DNA of 64,000 bases. Source: Brevibacillus sp. SYP-B805. GTDB lineage: Bacteria; Bacillota; Bacilli; Brevibacillales; Brevibacillaceae. The notes beneath the pieces were generated by a model, which did not search any database, was not told the origin of the DNA, and saw only the letters and a program-made list of their open reading frames with translations. The position numbers were made by a program, and so were the translations under genes. The DNA lies in contig NZ_JAALGD010000002.1 of NCBI RefSeq assembly GCF_011059135.1, forward strand, positions 372,001 through 436,000. Direction: 5' to 3'. Below are positions 37,571 through 46,119 of this stretch, piece after piece. Within the stretch, counting starts at the first letter, position 1. Each line of letters opens with the position of its first letter.

Positions 37571-37987
37571 ATGTTTCAAAGCCCTTGCTTTCAGTTTGCC
37601 GGTTATCAACTCCCCGGTTATGACGGGATGTATCCCCAGCAATACCCTTATCAGATGATGCCGCAGCAGATAGTCCCGCAGCAGCCAAGCGGTTCCCGCA
37701 TTCCTGGAGCGCCCGGCACGCCGATCGTGGAAGAATCGTATGTGGAGAATATTTTGCGCATGAATCTGGGCAAAACCGCCACGATCTACATGACGTTTGA
37801 AAACAACTCCCAATGGAACGCCAAAATTTTCAAAGGCGTTCTTGAAGCGGCGGGGCGTGACCACATCATCATCAGCGATCCGCAGACGGGAAGACGCTAT
37901 CTGCTGCTGACGGTCAATCTCGATTACATCACCTTTGACGAGCCCTTGAATTACGTCGCCCCCCCATTGCCGCCGGGGGTACGCTGA
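37571..37987 (+). CDS. gerQ: Spore coat protein GerQ
   Basis: A 138-residue coat protein. A low-complexity N-terminus rich in Gln, Pro and Tyr (YPQQYPYQMMPQQIVPQQ) precedes the conserved GerQ domain (SYVENILRMNLGKTATIYM, then GRRYLLLTVNLDYITFDEPLNY). GerQ is crosslinked into the coat by transglutaminase and is needed for CwlJ to localise. The adjacency to cwlJ supports both calls. GGAGAG precedes the ATG. Confidence 0.94.
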   Translation: MFQSPCFQFAGYQLPGYDGMYPQQYPYQMMPQQIVPQQPSGSRIPGAPGTPIVEESYVENILRMNLGKTATIYMTFENNSQWNAKIFKGVLEAAGRDHIIISDPQTGRRYLLLTVNLDYITFDEPLNYVAPPLPPGVR

Positions 37988-38017
37988 GAAAACCCCGCCG
38001 ACGGAAGTGAACGCATG

Positions 38018-38065
38018 AAAAAGGGGAACCGATGATGGCAGATCATCCGTTCCCCTTCTTCAGCT
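38018..38065. terminator. Terminator after gerQ
   Basis: AAGGGGAACCGATGAT / ATCATCCGTTCCCCTT, with a short loop, lies between convergent gerQ and the next gene. It is preceded by a CCCCGCCGAC half-unit at 37993-38002. Confidence 0.8.
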
Positions 38066-38251
38066 GGTTTTAAAGGCAAACATCACCACCAGGAAAAGAA
38101 TGGCAGCTATCCCATACAGCGCGGTCAGCCTGACCACTCTCTTTTTGGTCGTCTGCACATAGTTTTCTTCCCGCGGCTGAAAGCCGACCAGAATGGTTCC
38201 CACTCCGGCACACAGGCAAAGAAGAATGATCATGACAAGATATGGCAGCAT
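38060..38251 (-). CDS. Small two-helix membrane protein
   Basis: A 63-residue protein with two membrane segments (LPYLVMIILLCLCAGVGTIL and TALYGIAAILFLVVMFAF) joined by a polar loop with basic residues. No known family is recognised. The ATG follows GGAAGAGG at a normal distance. It is divergent from the MocR regulator. Confidence 0.6.
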   Translation of the reverse strand: MLPYLVMIILLCLCAGVGTILVGFQPREENYVQTTKKRVVRLTALYGIAAILFLVVMFAFKTS

Positions 38252-38382
38252 TGTCCTCTTCCTTTCTCATAACCCCTCCCCCTTATCATATCGTTCCCGC
38301 CGAACAGTTAGGCCATCCACTTTCGCTTTATTTTGCCCATCCACTTCTTTATAATGGGAATAACGCTAGGAAGACAGGCAGT

Positions 38383-39819
38383 GTGACCGCGATGGAATGG
38401 AACCCTATCCGTTCGAAAGATTATCCGCTATACAAGCAGATCGCCGACTACATGGCCCGCCGGATCGCAGCCGGCGAGTTTCCTGCCGGCAGCCATCTGC
38501 CGTCTGAACGCACTCTGGCAAAAGAGCTGCAGGTGAACCGCAGCACGGTTGTTGCCGCGTATGAAGAGCTGTACGCTGCGGGCATCGTGGAAAAACGAAA
38601 AGGCAGCGGGACGATCGTCAGCGCCGACATCTGGGGCATGCCGCGCAAGCGTTTGCCCAACTGGCGCCGCTATGTGGAGCAGGGATCATTCCTGCCCAAC
38701 CTGCCGCTCATCCGGCACATCCAGAAGGAAAGCAAGGAAGCGGACATCATCGACTTTGCCAGCGGCGAGCTGTCTCCTGACCTCTTCCCCCTGGAACAAT
38801 TCCGCTCCATCCTCGCGCAGCAAACATTCGACTGCCATTTGGGGTACGAAGATCCGCAGGGAAATCTCGCCCTGCGCGAAACGATCGCCAGACATGTCAA
38901 AACGGATAAAGGGATCGAGGCAACCCCCTCGTCGATTCTGATCACTTCCGGTTCGCAGCAGGCCCTGCACCTGATCGTCCAATGCCTGCTCAAGCCAGGT
39001 GACGCCGTGGCGATCGAAGACCCCTCGTACACATACTCGCTGCCCATCTTCCAGTCTGCCGGGCTGAAAACCTTTCTCTTGCCGGTCGGCCGCACCGGTA
39101 TCAATCCGGACGATCTGACGCTACTGCATCAGAAACATCGCATCCGCATGGTTTTTCTCAATCCAACCTATCAGAACCCGACCGGTACCGCCATGCCGCT
39201 GGAACAGCGCCGGAAAATCCTGGCTCTTTCGGCAGAGCTGGGCATTCCCGTGATTGAGGATGATCCCTACACGCTGCTTTCCTTTACGGGCGAACGGCTT
39301 CCCACCCTGAAATCACTGGACCGGCACGGGACGGTATTGTATATCAGTTCGCTTACCAAAATCGCGGCTTCCGGCCTGAGGATCGGCTGGGTGATCGGTC
39401 CGCAGCCGGTGATAGAACGCCTGGCCGACGCCAAACAGCAGATCGACTTCGGGCACAGCATCTTCCCGGAATGGATCGCGCAGCGCTTCCTCGCGTCCCC
39501 GGAATTTTCCGCTCATCTGGACAGGCTTGTGGGAGAACTGAAACAGAAACGGGATTTGCTGGTTGACTCCCTGGAGCGCCACCTTTCGGGAATCGTGGAG
39601 TTTCACGTGCCGGCGGGAGGCATTCATCTCTGGTGCAAGCTGTTGAAAGAGACAAACGATCTCCAGCTGCTCCGGGAGGCGATCCGGCATGGGGTTGTCT
39701 ACGTACCCGGCCGTGTGATGGGAACGCAGCAGGGGTTTGTCCGCTTTACCTTTGCCCGGGCGGAGAAAGAGCGGATCGATGCCGGCATCCGGCGATTCGC
39801 CGAGGCATACCGGGGTTGA
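38383..39819 (+). CDS. MocR/GntR-family PLP-dependent transcription regulator
   Basis: A 478-residue MocR-type regulator. The N-terminal GntR winged helix (YKQIADYMARRIAAGEFPAG; LPSERTLAKELQVNRSTVVA) is joined to a fold type I aminotransferase domain, with the PLP lysine in ISSLTKIAASGLRIGWV. Such proteins often control PLP, GABA or amino-acid genes, usually adjacent; the target is unknown here. I prefer the GTG at 38383 because AGGAAG is nine bases upstream; the ATG at 38392 is also in frame. Confidence 0.88.
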   Translation: MTAMEWNPIRSKDYPLYKQIADYMARRIAAGEFPAGSHLPSERTLAKELQVNRSTVVAAYEELYAAGIVEKRKGSGTIVSADIWGMPRKRLPNWRRYVEQGSFLPNLPLIRHIQKESKEADIIDFASGELSPDLFPLEQFRSILAQQTFDCHLGYEDPQGNLALRETIARHVKTDKGIEATPSSILITSGSQQALHLIVQCLLKPGDAVAIEDPSYTYSLPIFQSAGLKTFLLPVGRTGINPDDLTLLHQKHRIRMVFLNPTYQNPTGTAMPLEQRRKILALSAELGIPVIEDDPYTLLSFTGERLPTLKSLDRHGTVLYISSLTKIAASGLRIGWVIGPQPVIERLADAKQQIDFGHSIFPEWIAQRFLASPEFSAHLDRLVGELKQKRDLLVDSLERHLSGIVEFHVPAGGIHLWCKLLKETNDLQLLREAIRHGVVYVPGRVMGTQQGFVRFTFARAEKERIDAGIRRFAEAYRG

Positions 39820-39831
39820 GCGATGCGGCGG

Positions 39832-39856
39832 AACAAAAAAACCCCGGTGACCGAGG
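39832..39856 (-). terminator. Terminator after the PilZ-like gene
   Basis: On the minus strand CCTCGG / CCGGGG forms a short stem around TCA, followed by a seven-T run. Confidence 0.6.
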
Positions 39857-39869
39857 CATGTGAATCGTG

Positions 39870-40310
39870 CTAGGAATGGCCTAGATAGGCCAATTTTTCT
39901 CCCTCCAAAAACCGGCCGCTGGGCAGGACCCCTTTCTGCCTGAGGCGGATCGCCAGCATATTCGTGAGGCGGGAAAAATCGGCGATCCTCTCTTCATCCA
40001 TGGTGAACTGCATGCCGTATTCCATCAGCGGTCCTTCCAATGCCTGGTTCCGCACGATGCATCCAATCATTTTCAACGGCTGCCCCAGTACCTCAGTGAC
40101 CAGCTCCAGCACTACATGGGGAGTGACGGGCAGATGCAGGGTGCTTTGAAAACGAAGCCCGCCAGCTCCCAGATCCACAATCAGGACTCTGGCTGATCCG
40201 GTTTCGAGCGTCTTGCCATTCACCCGCACGATGGTCATATCGGCGCAAAGCGGCGGGTCAAGCACCAAACGGAAGAATTGACGCTGATTCACCATCATAT
40301 TCTTCTGCAT
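39870..40310 (-). CDS. PilZ-like domain protein
   Basis: A 146-residue soluble protein resembling a PilZ domain. It has the RxxxR-type motif (QRQFFRLVLDP) near the N-terminus and a beta-barrel segment LIVDLGAGGLRFQS at the place of the (D/N)xSxxG motif, with Gly for the usual Ser. Canonical PilZ domains bind c-di-GMP; the Ser-to-Gly change leaves binding uncertain. A GAGGTGG lies ten bases before the ATG. It is monocistronic. Confidence 0.72.
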   Translation of the reverse strand: MQKNMMVNQRQFFRLVLDPPLCADMTIVRVNGKTLETGSARVLIVDLGAGGLRFQSTLHLPVTPHVVLELVTEVLGQPLKMIGCIVRNQALEGPLMEYGMQFTMDEERIADFSRLTNMLAIRLRQKGVLPSGRFLEGEKLAYLGHS

Positions 40311-40479
40311 CCTTTTGTTACCACCTCATAACCGTCGTGTTGACTGGTTGATCGCTTGACGATTTCCGTGCTGCCTGGAAACATCCATAGCAGGGGAAGC
40401 CCTTCGCTGTGGGTCACGATTGCCAATTTTTCCATTTTTCTTGCGGCCTTTATTTATCTTATCACATGCCCGTCAACAA

Positions 40480-40662
40480 TCAACGCTGTTTTTTCCCCGG
40501 TTTTCCGTAGTACCAGAAATCATCCGGCTTGATGCGAAATTGTTCCCACAAGTGGTTCAGATCATGTTTCAGCGTATCTTTTTCGATAAAACGGAACAGG
40601 AGCTCCACAACCAGCCACACCACCAGCAGCAGCGCACACGTTAAATAAAGCGCTCCAAGCAT
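40480..40662 (-). CDS. Small single-pass membrane protein
   Basis: A 60-residue protein with an N-terminal membrane segment (ALYLTCALLLVVWLVVELLF) and a charged cytoplasmic tail ending KPGKKQR. No family is recognised. AAAGGA lies directly before the ATG. It is downstream of the YcdB-type gene and its terminator, on the same strand. Confidence 0.5.
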   Translation of the reverse strand: MLGALYLTCALLLVVWLVVELLFRFIEKDTLKHDLNHLWEQFRIKPDDFWYYGKPGKKQR

Positions 40663-40739
40663 GTCCTTTCATGTCCCCTCCTCTTCCTTTTCCTTTATGC
40701 ATATGCGCATAATTGTTGAAAGATTCAAAAAACAGATAC

Positions 40740-40768
40740 AAAAAGAAGGCGGATGTTCCGCCTTCTTC
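40740..40768 (-). terminator. Terminator after the YcdB-type gene
   Basis: On the minus strand AGAAGGCGG / CCGCCTTCT with a 5-base loop is followed by TTTTTG. Confidence 0.85.
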
Positions 40769-40780
40769 CCTTGCGCTTGC

Positions 40781-42517
40781 TTATTCTGCTTTGTCCCGTT
40801 CCACCACTTTGCCGGTGAAGGCATCGATATACCCGTACGGATTGTCTTGGGGGACATAGACCAGGAGAGGCTTGGGTGCCCGTTGGCCGTCGTACTGCGG
40901 CCAAATGTAGACCAGTTCCAGCGGCCGGTGTTTCAGATACGCATCGGCTGCTTTTTGGGGCGAAACCGTCCCTTTGTTAGCGGGAAGAGTCACTTTCTTG
41001 CTGTCCGTGTTCATGAAGAACCCTACCACCTTTCCGGTGCGGGCGTCTATGGTCAGGAAGTAGCTGTCGTTCTCGATGGGAACCCCCTGGTAAAGCGGAT
41101 GGAAAGCAAATTCATACTCTTCTGTCTCGCCATCCGTCTCCAGATCATCATCCTCTACCCACGGAGGAATGTGCGGATATTCATCCGACGGATACGATTC
41201 CGTCAGCTGCACCTCTTTGTTCGAACTGGGCAGATATTTTTCCAGCGTCGCCGTAGCGATCCCCAGCGCTTTTTTCTTGCTGATCGGTTTGGCCGTTTTG
41301 TCCGTGTCCGTAATGTAATAGCTGAAACTGCGGAATGCGCCGCTGCTGGCATTCACTCTCAGATAAAGGGTTGCGCTGGGCCGGACATCCTTTTTCGTAT
41401 GCCAGACATAGAGCTTCCAGCGTTCCGGACTTTCGCCGTACACATCCTGCTCTTCCAGTTCCATACTGTCCATGTCGAAGCCAAATTCCTGCTTCAGCAG
41501 GGTTTCAGCCGCTTTTTGGGATCTGGCAGTCAGCTTTTTCCCTTTCGGAGAGAGCGCGATGGTTTTCGGCTCCTGCTCCTTCCAGTAGAAGATGTCGTCC
41601 GGTATCTCCCCCGTGCTCGCATCCATGGGGCCTTCGTACAGCGGCACGTATTTCAGCACAGGCTTGGTTTTGACCTTGTCCCCCTCGTCATCGTCGTCGT
41701 GGTCGTCCTCAAGCGGTTCGTACCGGTTGTAGACCAGATGCATCCCGAGCAAGCGGGTGTATGCTTCCTTCGCTTTCCTTGCAGACAGCACGTCTGTGGG
41801 CTCGGGGACGCTGCTTTCATCGATTTCCAGGCTGCTTTCTTCATGGTAGCGGATGACATGGCCCTCTTCGTCAACCGACACGGAAATGCTGAAGCCGCGG
41901 ACGGGGATGTTGTGCAGCAGCCTGTCAAAATGGACGTACGCCCGGTCATCAGAAGGTTCATATTCGTACGCATCTTCATCCTCATCCGTCGGGACGACCT
42001 CTGCCCGATACTGTGCAGGATCCTTGCCGGCCACGTTTTCCAGGAATTGGCTCGCCTTCCTGATTGCCAGCTCGTCCGACGGCGGCTTGCGGGAAATCCA
42101 GTGTTCGTTCGCGATCCGGTAGGAAGTGAGCGTACCCGTTTCCGCGTTGAGGGTTACATGGGCAGAAATGTACCCTGCTTCCTCATCTTCGCTGTTGGTA
42201 AGCCAGTATTCCCATCGATCGGCCTCTCCGTCCTCCCCCTCAAGAATGGCCGCTTCCTCCACGCTTAGTCCGGCCAGTTCCGGCAGAACGGCGGTGAGGC
42301 GATCCAATGCCTGCTTCATTTCCACAGGCAGTTTCTTGATGGACAGCGGCCGCACATCTTTTTTCCCCTGTCTGGGTTGAGCCTGTTCCAGCTTTTGCAG
42401 CCACTCCTGCTTGGCGGTGAGTTCACGAAGCGGAGATGAAGAGCTTGCCCCAACCGGCGCAGCCGTAAGCAGGGAGAGCGCCGTCAAGACAGCAAAAGCT
42501 TTGAATCCCCTTCTCAT
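40781..42517 (-). CDS. Secreted YcdB/YcdC-repeat protein
   Basis: A 578-residue exported protein. It has a signal peptide (MRRGFKAFAVLTALSLL, cleavage near GAS-SS) and then several PepSY-like YcdB/YcdC repeats marked by phrases such as LNAETGTLTSYRIANEHW, SVDEEGHVIRYHEE and IDARTGKVVGFFMNTD. An acidic linker (EDDHDDDDEGD) lies near residue 275, possibly calcium-binding. The family is common in spore formers and may inhibit proteases; its function is not established. The start at 42517 follows AGGAGG. Confidence 0.75.
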   Translation of the reverse strand: MRRGFKAFAVLTALSLLTAAPVGASSSSPLRELTAKQEWLQKLEQAQPRQGKKDVRPLSIKKLPVEMKQALDRLTAVLPELAGLSVEEAAILEGEDGEADRWEYWLTNSEDEEAGYISAHVTLNAETGTLTSYRIANEHWISRKPPSDELAIRKASQFLENVAGKDPAQYRAEVVPTDEDEDAYEYEPSDDRAYVHFDRLLHNIPVRGFSISVSVDEEGHVIRYHEESSLEIDESSVPEPTDVLSARKAKEAYTRLLGMHLVYNRYEPLEDDHDDDDEGDKVKTKPVLKYVPLYEGPMDASTGEIPDDIFYWKEQEPKTIALSPKGKKLTARSQKAAETLLKQEFGFDMDSMELEEQDVYGESPERWKLYVWHTKKDVRPSATLYLRVNASSGAFRSFSYYITDTDKTAKPISKKKALGIATATLEKYLPSSNKEVQLTESYPSDEYPHIPPWVEDDDLETDGETEEYEFAFHPLYQGVPIENDSYFLTIDARTGKVVGFFMNTDSKKVTLPANKGTVSPQKAADAYLKHRPLELVYIWPQYDGQRAPKPLLVYVPQDNPYGYIDAFTGKVVERDKAE

Positions 42518-42712
42518 GCGAATCCTCCTATCTCTTACTTCCTGCATAAAATTACCATAATGCTGCCATGAAGGCAATTTCAAATTTTTTGTTTTGCTGC
42601 AATTTTAACTTTTCCTTACTTTCGATTTGCCTGTATATTACAATGGGGTCGAACCAGGATGAAGCCAAGAAAAGGCAGACGTTATGCGCAAGAGAGAAGG
42701 GAGAGACCGGGA

Positions 42713-43147
42713 ATGAACTGGCTGATGACCGCACTGGCCTTGTTAGGGGGCGCTTGCATCGGGCTGCAGGCCGGGATCAACGGACAGCTGAGCAAGAAGA
42801 TCGGCGCATTGGAAGGAGCGTTCGTCTCCTTCTCGGTAGGGACGCTGCTGCTGTTGTTTGCGCTGATTTTTTTGGGGCAGGGCAATCTGCTGAGCGTGCA
42901 AAGCGTTCCCAAGTGGCAGTTGACGGGAGGATTGCTGGGGGCTGTCTACATCTTTATCGCGACGCTTGCCGTGCCAAAGATTGGCGTTGCCACTACCCTG
43001 CTGGCGGTCGTGACGGGGCAAATCCTCACGAGCACGGTGATCGATCACTTCGGTCTGATCACCGGAAACCAGATTCCGCTGGATGGGAAGCGCCTGACTG
43101 CCCTGCTGCTGCTCGCTCTGGCACTCTATCTGTTCTACAAGCGATAA
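42713..43147 (+). CDS. DMT transporter, YdcZ (DUF606) family
   Basis: A 144-residue, five-helix half-size member of the drug/metabolite transporter superfamily. DUF606 signatures: GACIGLQAGINGQLSKKIG, GALEGAFVSFSVGTLLL, PKIGVATTLLAVVTGQIL and DHFGLITG. Such half-size proteins work as dimers; the substrate is unknown. GGGAGAG is upstream of the ATG. It stands alone and is followed by a hairpin. Confidence 0.85.
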   Translation: MNWLMTALALLGGACIGLQAGINGQLSKKIGALEGAFVSFSVGTLLLLFALIFLGQGNLLSVQSVPKWQLTGGLLGAVYIFIATLAVPKIGVATTLLAVVTGQILTSTVIDHFGLITGNQIPLDGKRLTALLLLALALYLFYKR

Positions 43148-43180
43148 TGCCGCACCACAGGACCTAACATGAAGCAAACA

Positions 43181-43207
43181 GAGGGAGCACGCCGCTCCCT
43201 CTCCAGT
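43181..43207 (+). terminator. Hairpin after the YdcZ-type gene
   Basis: AGAGGGAGC / GCTCCCTCT with a 5-base loop. The T run that follows is weak, so termination is likely but not certain. Confidence 0.5.
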
Positions 43208-43215
43208 TTATAGAC

Positions 43216-43438
43216 AAAGTTCGTCAAGTCATGGGTGATGGTTCCCGCTCGCTCTCTTGACGACCAGCGAAGAAGTGGGCCGCGTCCGCTTCGAAACGCG
43301 ACGCGGGCAGGGGGCAAACATCTGGGTATCTCGAAGAAGTGAGACTTGTGCCCCCTGTTTTCCCCGCGTCTTCGTTTCTCCGCTGAGTCGGTCGTCAAAG
43401 GAGCTCGCTTGATCCCATCACGCCATGACTCAAACTTT
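43216..43438. repeat. Large imperfect palindrome with internal hairpins
   Basis: The 485 bases between the YdcZ gene and nrdJ hold this roughly 220-base structured element and no convincing gene. Outer arms pair in steps: AAAGTT with AACTTT; a 14-bp stem (43228-43241 with 43415-43429, one bulge); TTGACGACC (43257-43265) with GGTCGTCAA (43390-43398); then AGCG with CGCT. Inside are CAGGGGGCA / TGCCCCCTG (43308-43316 with 43349-43357) and two mutually exclusive GC stems. The words CGAAGAAGTG occur twice. It could be a non-coding RNA or a MITE-like element. It lies upstream of the nrdJ promoter region, so it is not part of that leader. Confidence 0.65.
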
Positions 43439-43543
43439 TTCTACTACTTCGTCGGATCCATTGGCAATCCCCCGTTCCCTTCCGTTTTCCTCGCGCGGCT
43501 GAGAGCAGCATGTCGAAAAAAATTCTCATTCCCAGCAGGAAAA

Positions 43544-43591
43544 ACACAATATATATGGTATTATATAAATCACAGACACAACATATTGATA
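43544..43591 (+). promoter_or_regulatory. Two NrdR boxes in front of nrdJ
   Basis: Box 1 (43544-43559, ACACAATATATATGGT) matches the NrdR consensus at 14 of 16 positions and box 2 (43576-43591, ACACAACATATTGATA) at 12 of 16. Their starts are 32 bases apart, three helical turns, the usual spacing for the ATP/dATP-sensing repressor NrdR. They overlap the AT-rich probable promoter. Confidence 0.8.
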
Positions 43592-43633
43592 TCGCAAATA
43601 GACAACCACGCCATGCGAAAGGAGATTTGCCAT

Positions 43634-46033
43634 ATGGTCGCACGCCTTCGTGAAGCCTTTTTGGAGAAGTTCAGAGGAGTGGAACCGCACTGGGGGGCGC
43701 TGGGATGGTTCACCTACAAGCGTACATATGCCCGTGAAAACAAGCTGGAGGGACGCACGGAGGACTGGTCCGAAACCATCCAGCGTGTGGTGGAAGGGAA
43801 CGTCAACATGATTCCGGGCGATCCCCTGGTCGATGACGCCTATATGGAGAAGATGTATCGGCAGATTTTTCATCTGATCTGGACGCCGCCGGGCCGCGGG
43901 CTGTGGATGTCGGGCAGCGAGTTTGCCAAGCGCAGCGGCGATGCGATGAACAACTGCTGGTTTGTTCAAACCCGCCCATACCGGTACGGGGCGACCAGCA
44001 GAATCTTTACCCGCTACGCGATCGATCCCGACGCGTCGTATCCCTCGTACCCGTTTGTCTTTACCTTTGACCAGCTGATGAAAGGGGGCGGCGTGGGCTT
44101 CAGCGTCGAAAACGCCCTGCTTGAACGGATGCCGGTCGTCCAGAACAAGGCCACCCTCAGCTTCCACATCAGCGAAACCCATCCCACCTATCCGGAGATC
44201 AGGGAGCTGGCCCACACATACGGCTTCGCTCTGAACCGATCCGGGGAAGAAGCGGATGTCCACCTTGTCATCGCCGACTCGCGGGAAGGCTGGTGCGAAT
44301 CGCTTGCCGTCGCCATCGATCGTCACTATACCGGCTCCCCGCAGCATCTCTCCTTTGATCTGAACGAACTTCGGCCAAGGGATGCCGAGATCAAAGGCTT
44401 CGGGGGAAAGGCAAGCGGCAGCGCGCCGCTGGTGGAGCTGCTGCTCTTTGTCAACGACATGCTGAACAAGCGGACAGGCCGTCGGCTCACCTCCAAAGAC
44501 TGCACGGATATCTACAACATGATCGGCCGCACCGTCATTGCCGGCAATGTGCGCCGCAGCGCGGAGGTTGCCCTCGGGGACGCCGCGGACGAAAGCTTCA
44601 TCCATATGAAAAACTGGCGCCTTACCGAACATCTCTGGACGTACGAAGGCGGGGAGCGCCGGCTGAAAACGGTGGAAGAGGTGATGGCCGAACACGCCGT
44701 TACCGCCGAAGAGGCGGAGGAGCTGCTTTATGACGCATGGGCACAGAACAACCACCGCTGGTCCAGCAACAACTCGGTAATCATCGACGACCCGAGCGGC
44801 TATGACTTCGGCCTGATCGCGCCTGCCATTGAGGTGAACGGAGAACCGGGGATCTACAACCGCTGGCTCGCCCGCAATTTCGGCCGCATCATCGACGGCT
44901 ACCGGGCGAACTGCGACCCGGCGGATGGCGGCAACCCGTGCATGGAGATCTCGCTCGCCTCTTATGAACCGTGCAATCTGGTGGAACTGCACCTGCCGAA
45001 AATGCTGGAGCACCGTCTGGACCCTGCGGACGTGCTGCCGATGATGGTGCAGTACGCCAAGCGCATCACTTTCGCCCAGTACGATTGGGAATCCACCCGG
45101 GAGATCGTGCAGAAGAACCGGCGCATCGGCATCTCCCTCTCCGGCATCCAGGACTGGATCGTGATCAAATGGGGCAGAAGCGCCATCGTAGGCTGGGAGC
45201 TGTATCACGAAGAAGAGTGGGACGATATGCAGTGGCTCAACCGGACGCGTACCCCGTATGCGGTGGTGGAAGAGCTGCCGGCGAACTATGAGGGGTATGC
45301 GGAACCAATCTACCATCCGGAGATCGTGGACGAGCTGAACCGGATGTACGCGATTGTGAAAAAGGCGGACGAGGAGTACTCGGCCCTGCTCTCCCAGGTG
45401 CTGGGGATGGAGGTACGGCCATCGATCAAGCTGACCACGGTCAAACCGTCCGGCTCCGTCAGCCTGCTCTCCGGCATCACACCGGGGATTCACTGGTCGT
45501 ACTTTGAATACGGCATCCGTCGGATCATGTGCCAGAAAGGGGATTTCCTCGTCGATCTGGCGAAGGATTGCGGGTACCGGGTGGAAGATTCCGTTTACAC
45601 CCCCAATTCCGTTGTGATTGAGTTTCCTTACAAAGCTTCGTCGGCCGGCTTGCCGGGCTTCAAGTCGTGCGCGGAGATCACCATCGAGGAACAGTTTGCC
45701 ATGCAGGCCCTGTTTAACATCTACTGGGCGGACAACATGGTGTCGTGCACCATCTCGTTCCATGAGCACGAAAGAAGCAAGATCGCCAAGCTGCTGAAGC
45801 AGTACCGGATGCGGATCAAGTCGACCTCGCTGCTGCCGTACAGCGGTCATGGATACCAACAGGCGCCCTACGAGCCGACCACCCAGGAGGAATACGAAGC
45901 GCGGCTGGCCGACATCAAGATGCCGATCGAGCAGTACTACCGCCGCCTCAGGGAGATGCGCAAAATCCAGGACACGGAGATGACGCTGGCGGAAGCTGCC
46001 GAATGCGTCGGCGGCGCATGCCCGATCCGGTAA
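43634..46033 (+). CDS. nrdJ: Adenosylcobalamin-dependent ribonucleoside-triphosphate reductase
   Basis: A 799-residue class II ribonucleotide reductase of the monomeric RTPR type, which makes dNTPs oxygen-independently with coenzyme B12. Key cysteines: the early AMNNCWFVQTRP; the thiyl-radical site GGNPCMEISLASYEPCNL, also carrying the second redox Cys; and the C-terminal reducing pair CVGGACPIR. KPSGSVSLLSGITPGIHW matches the RTPR active-site region. It is somewhat longer than the Lactobacillus enzyme (739). The ATG at 43634 follows AAAGGAG; an ATG seven codons earlier overlaps that site. Control by NrdR is indicated by the two upstream boxes. Confidence 0.93.
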   Translation: MVARLREAFLEKFRGVEPHWGALGWFTYKRTYARENKLEGRTEDWSETIQRVVEGNVNMIPGDPLVDDAYMEKMYRQIFHLIWTPPGRGLWMSGSEFAKRSGDAMNNCWFVQTRPYRYGATSRIFTRYAIDPDASYPSYPFVFTFDQLMKGGGVGFSVENALLERMPVVQNKATLSFHISETHPTYPEIRELAHTYGFALNRSGEEADVHLVIADSREGWCESLAVAIDRHYTGSPQHLSFDLNELRPRDAEIKGFGGKASGSAPLVELLLFVNDMLNKRTGRRLTSKDCTDIYNMIGRTVIAGNVRRSAEVALGDAADESFIHMKNWRLTEHLWTYEGGERRLKTVEEVMAEHAVTAEEAEELLYDAWAQNNHRWSSNNSVIIDDPSGYDFGLIAPAIEVNGEPGIYNRWLARNFGRIIDGYRANCDPADGGNPCMEISLASYEPCNLVELHLPKMLEHRLDPADVLPMMVQYAKRITFAQYDWESTREIVQKNRRIGISLSGIQDWIVIKWGRSAIVGWELYHEEEWDDMQWLNRTRTPYAVVEELPANYEGYAEPIYHPEIVDELNRMYAIVKKADEEYSALLSQVLGMEVRPSIKLTTVKPSGSVSLLSGITPGIHWSYFEYGIRRIMCQKGDFLVDLAKDCGYRVEDSVYTPNSVVIEFPYKASSAGLPGFKSCAEITIEEQFAMQALFNIYWADNMVSCTISFHEHERSKIAKLLKQYRMRIKSTSLLPYSGHGYQQAPYEPTTQEEYEARLADIKMPIEQYYRRLREMRKIQDTEMTLAEAAECVGGACPIR

Positions 46034-46043
46034 CGACAAGAAC

Positions 46044-46085
46044 CAAAAGAGGCTGCCCCTTTTTTAAGGGGTTGCCTCTTTTCTT
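46044..46085 (+). terminator. Terminator of nrdJ
   Basis: AAAAGAGGC and CCCC pair with GGGG and GCCTCTTTT in a long stem ending in CTTATT. It is near-symmetrical, so it may also serve the convergent GDPD gene. Confidence 0.85.
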
Positions 46086-46119
46086 ATTGATACCAGCACC
46101 TCGTTCGTGCCATTTCCGA

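Noticed and set aside
43135-43398. 87-codon minus-strand frame running through the palindrome
   Set aside because: It has no clear ribosome binding site, and its sequence is explained by the inverted-repeat structure.
43148-43633. Cobalamin riboswitch for the B12-dependent reductase
   Set aside because: No B12-box-like sequence is seen, repression by B12 would make little sense for a B12-using enzyme, and the structured element lies upstream of the likely promoter.
43526-46039. Long minus-strand open frame of more than 800 codons opposite nrdJ
   Set aside because: It is a mirror of the GC-rich nrdJ codon pattern, has no family resemblance, and lacks a ribosome binding site.
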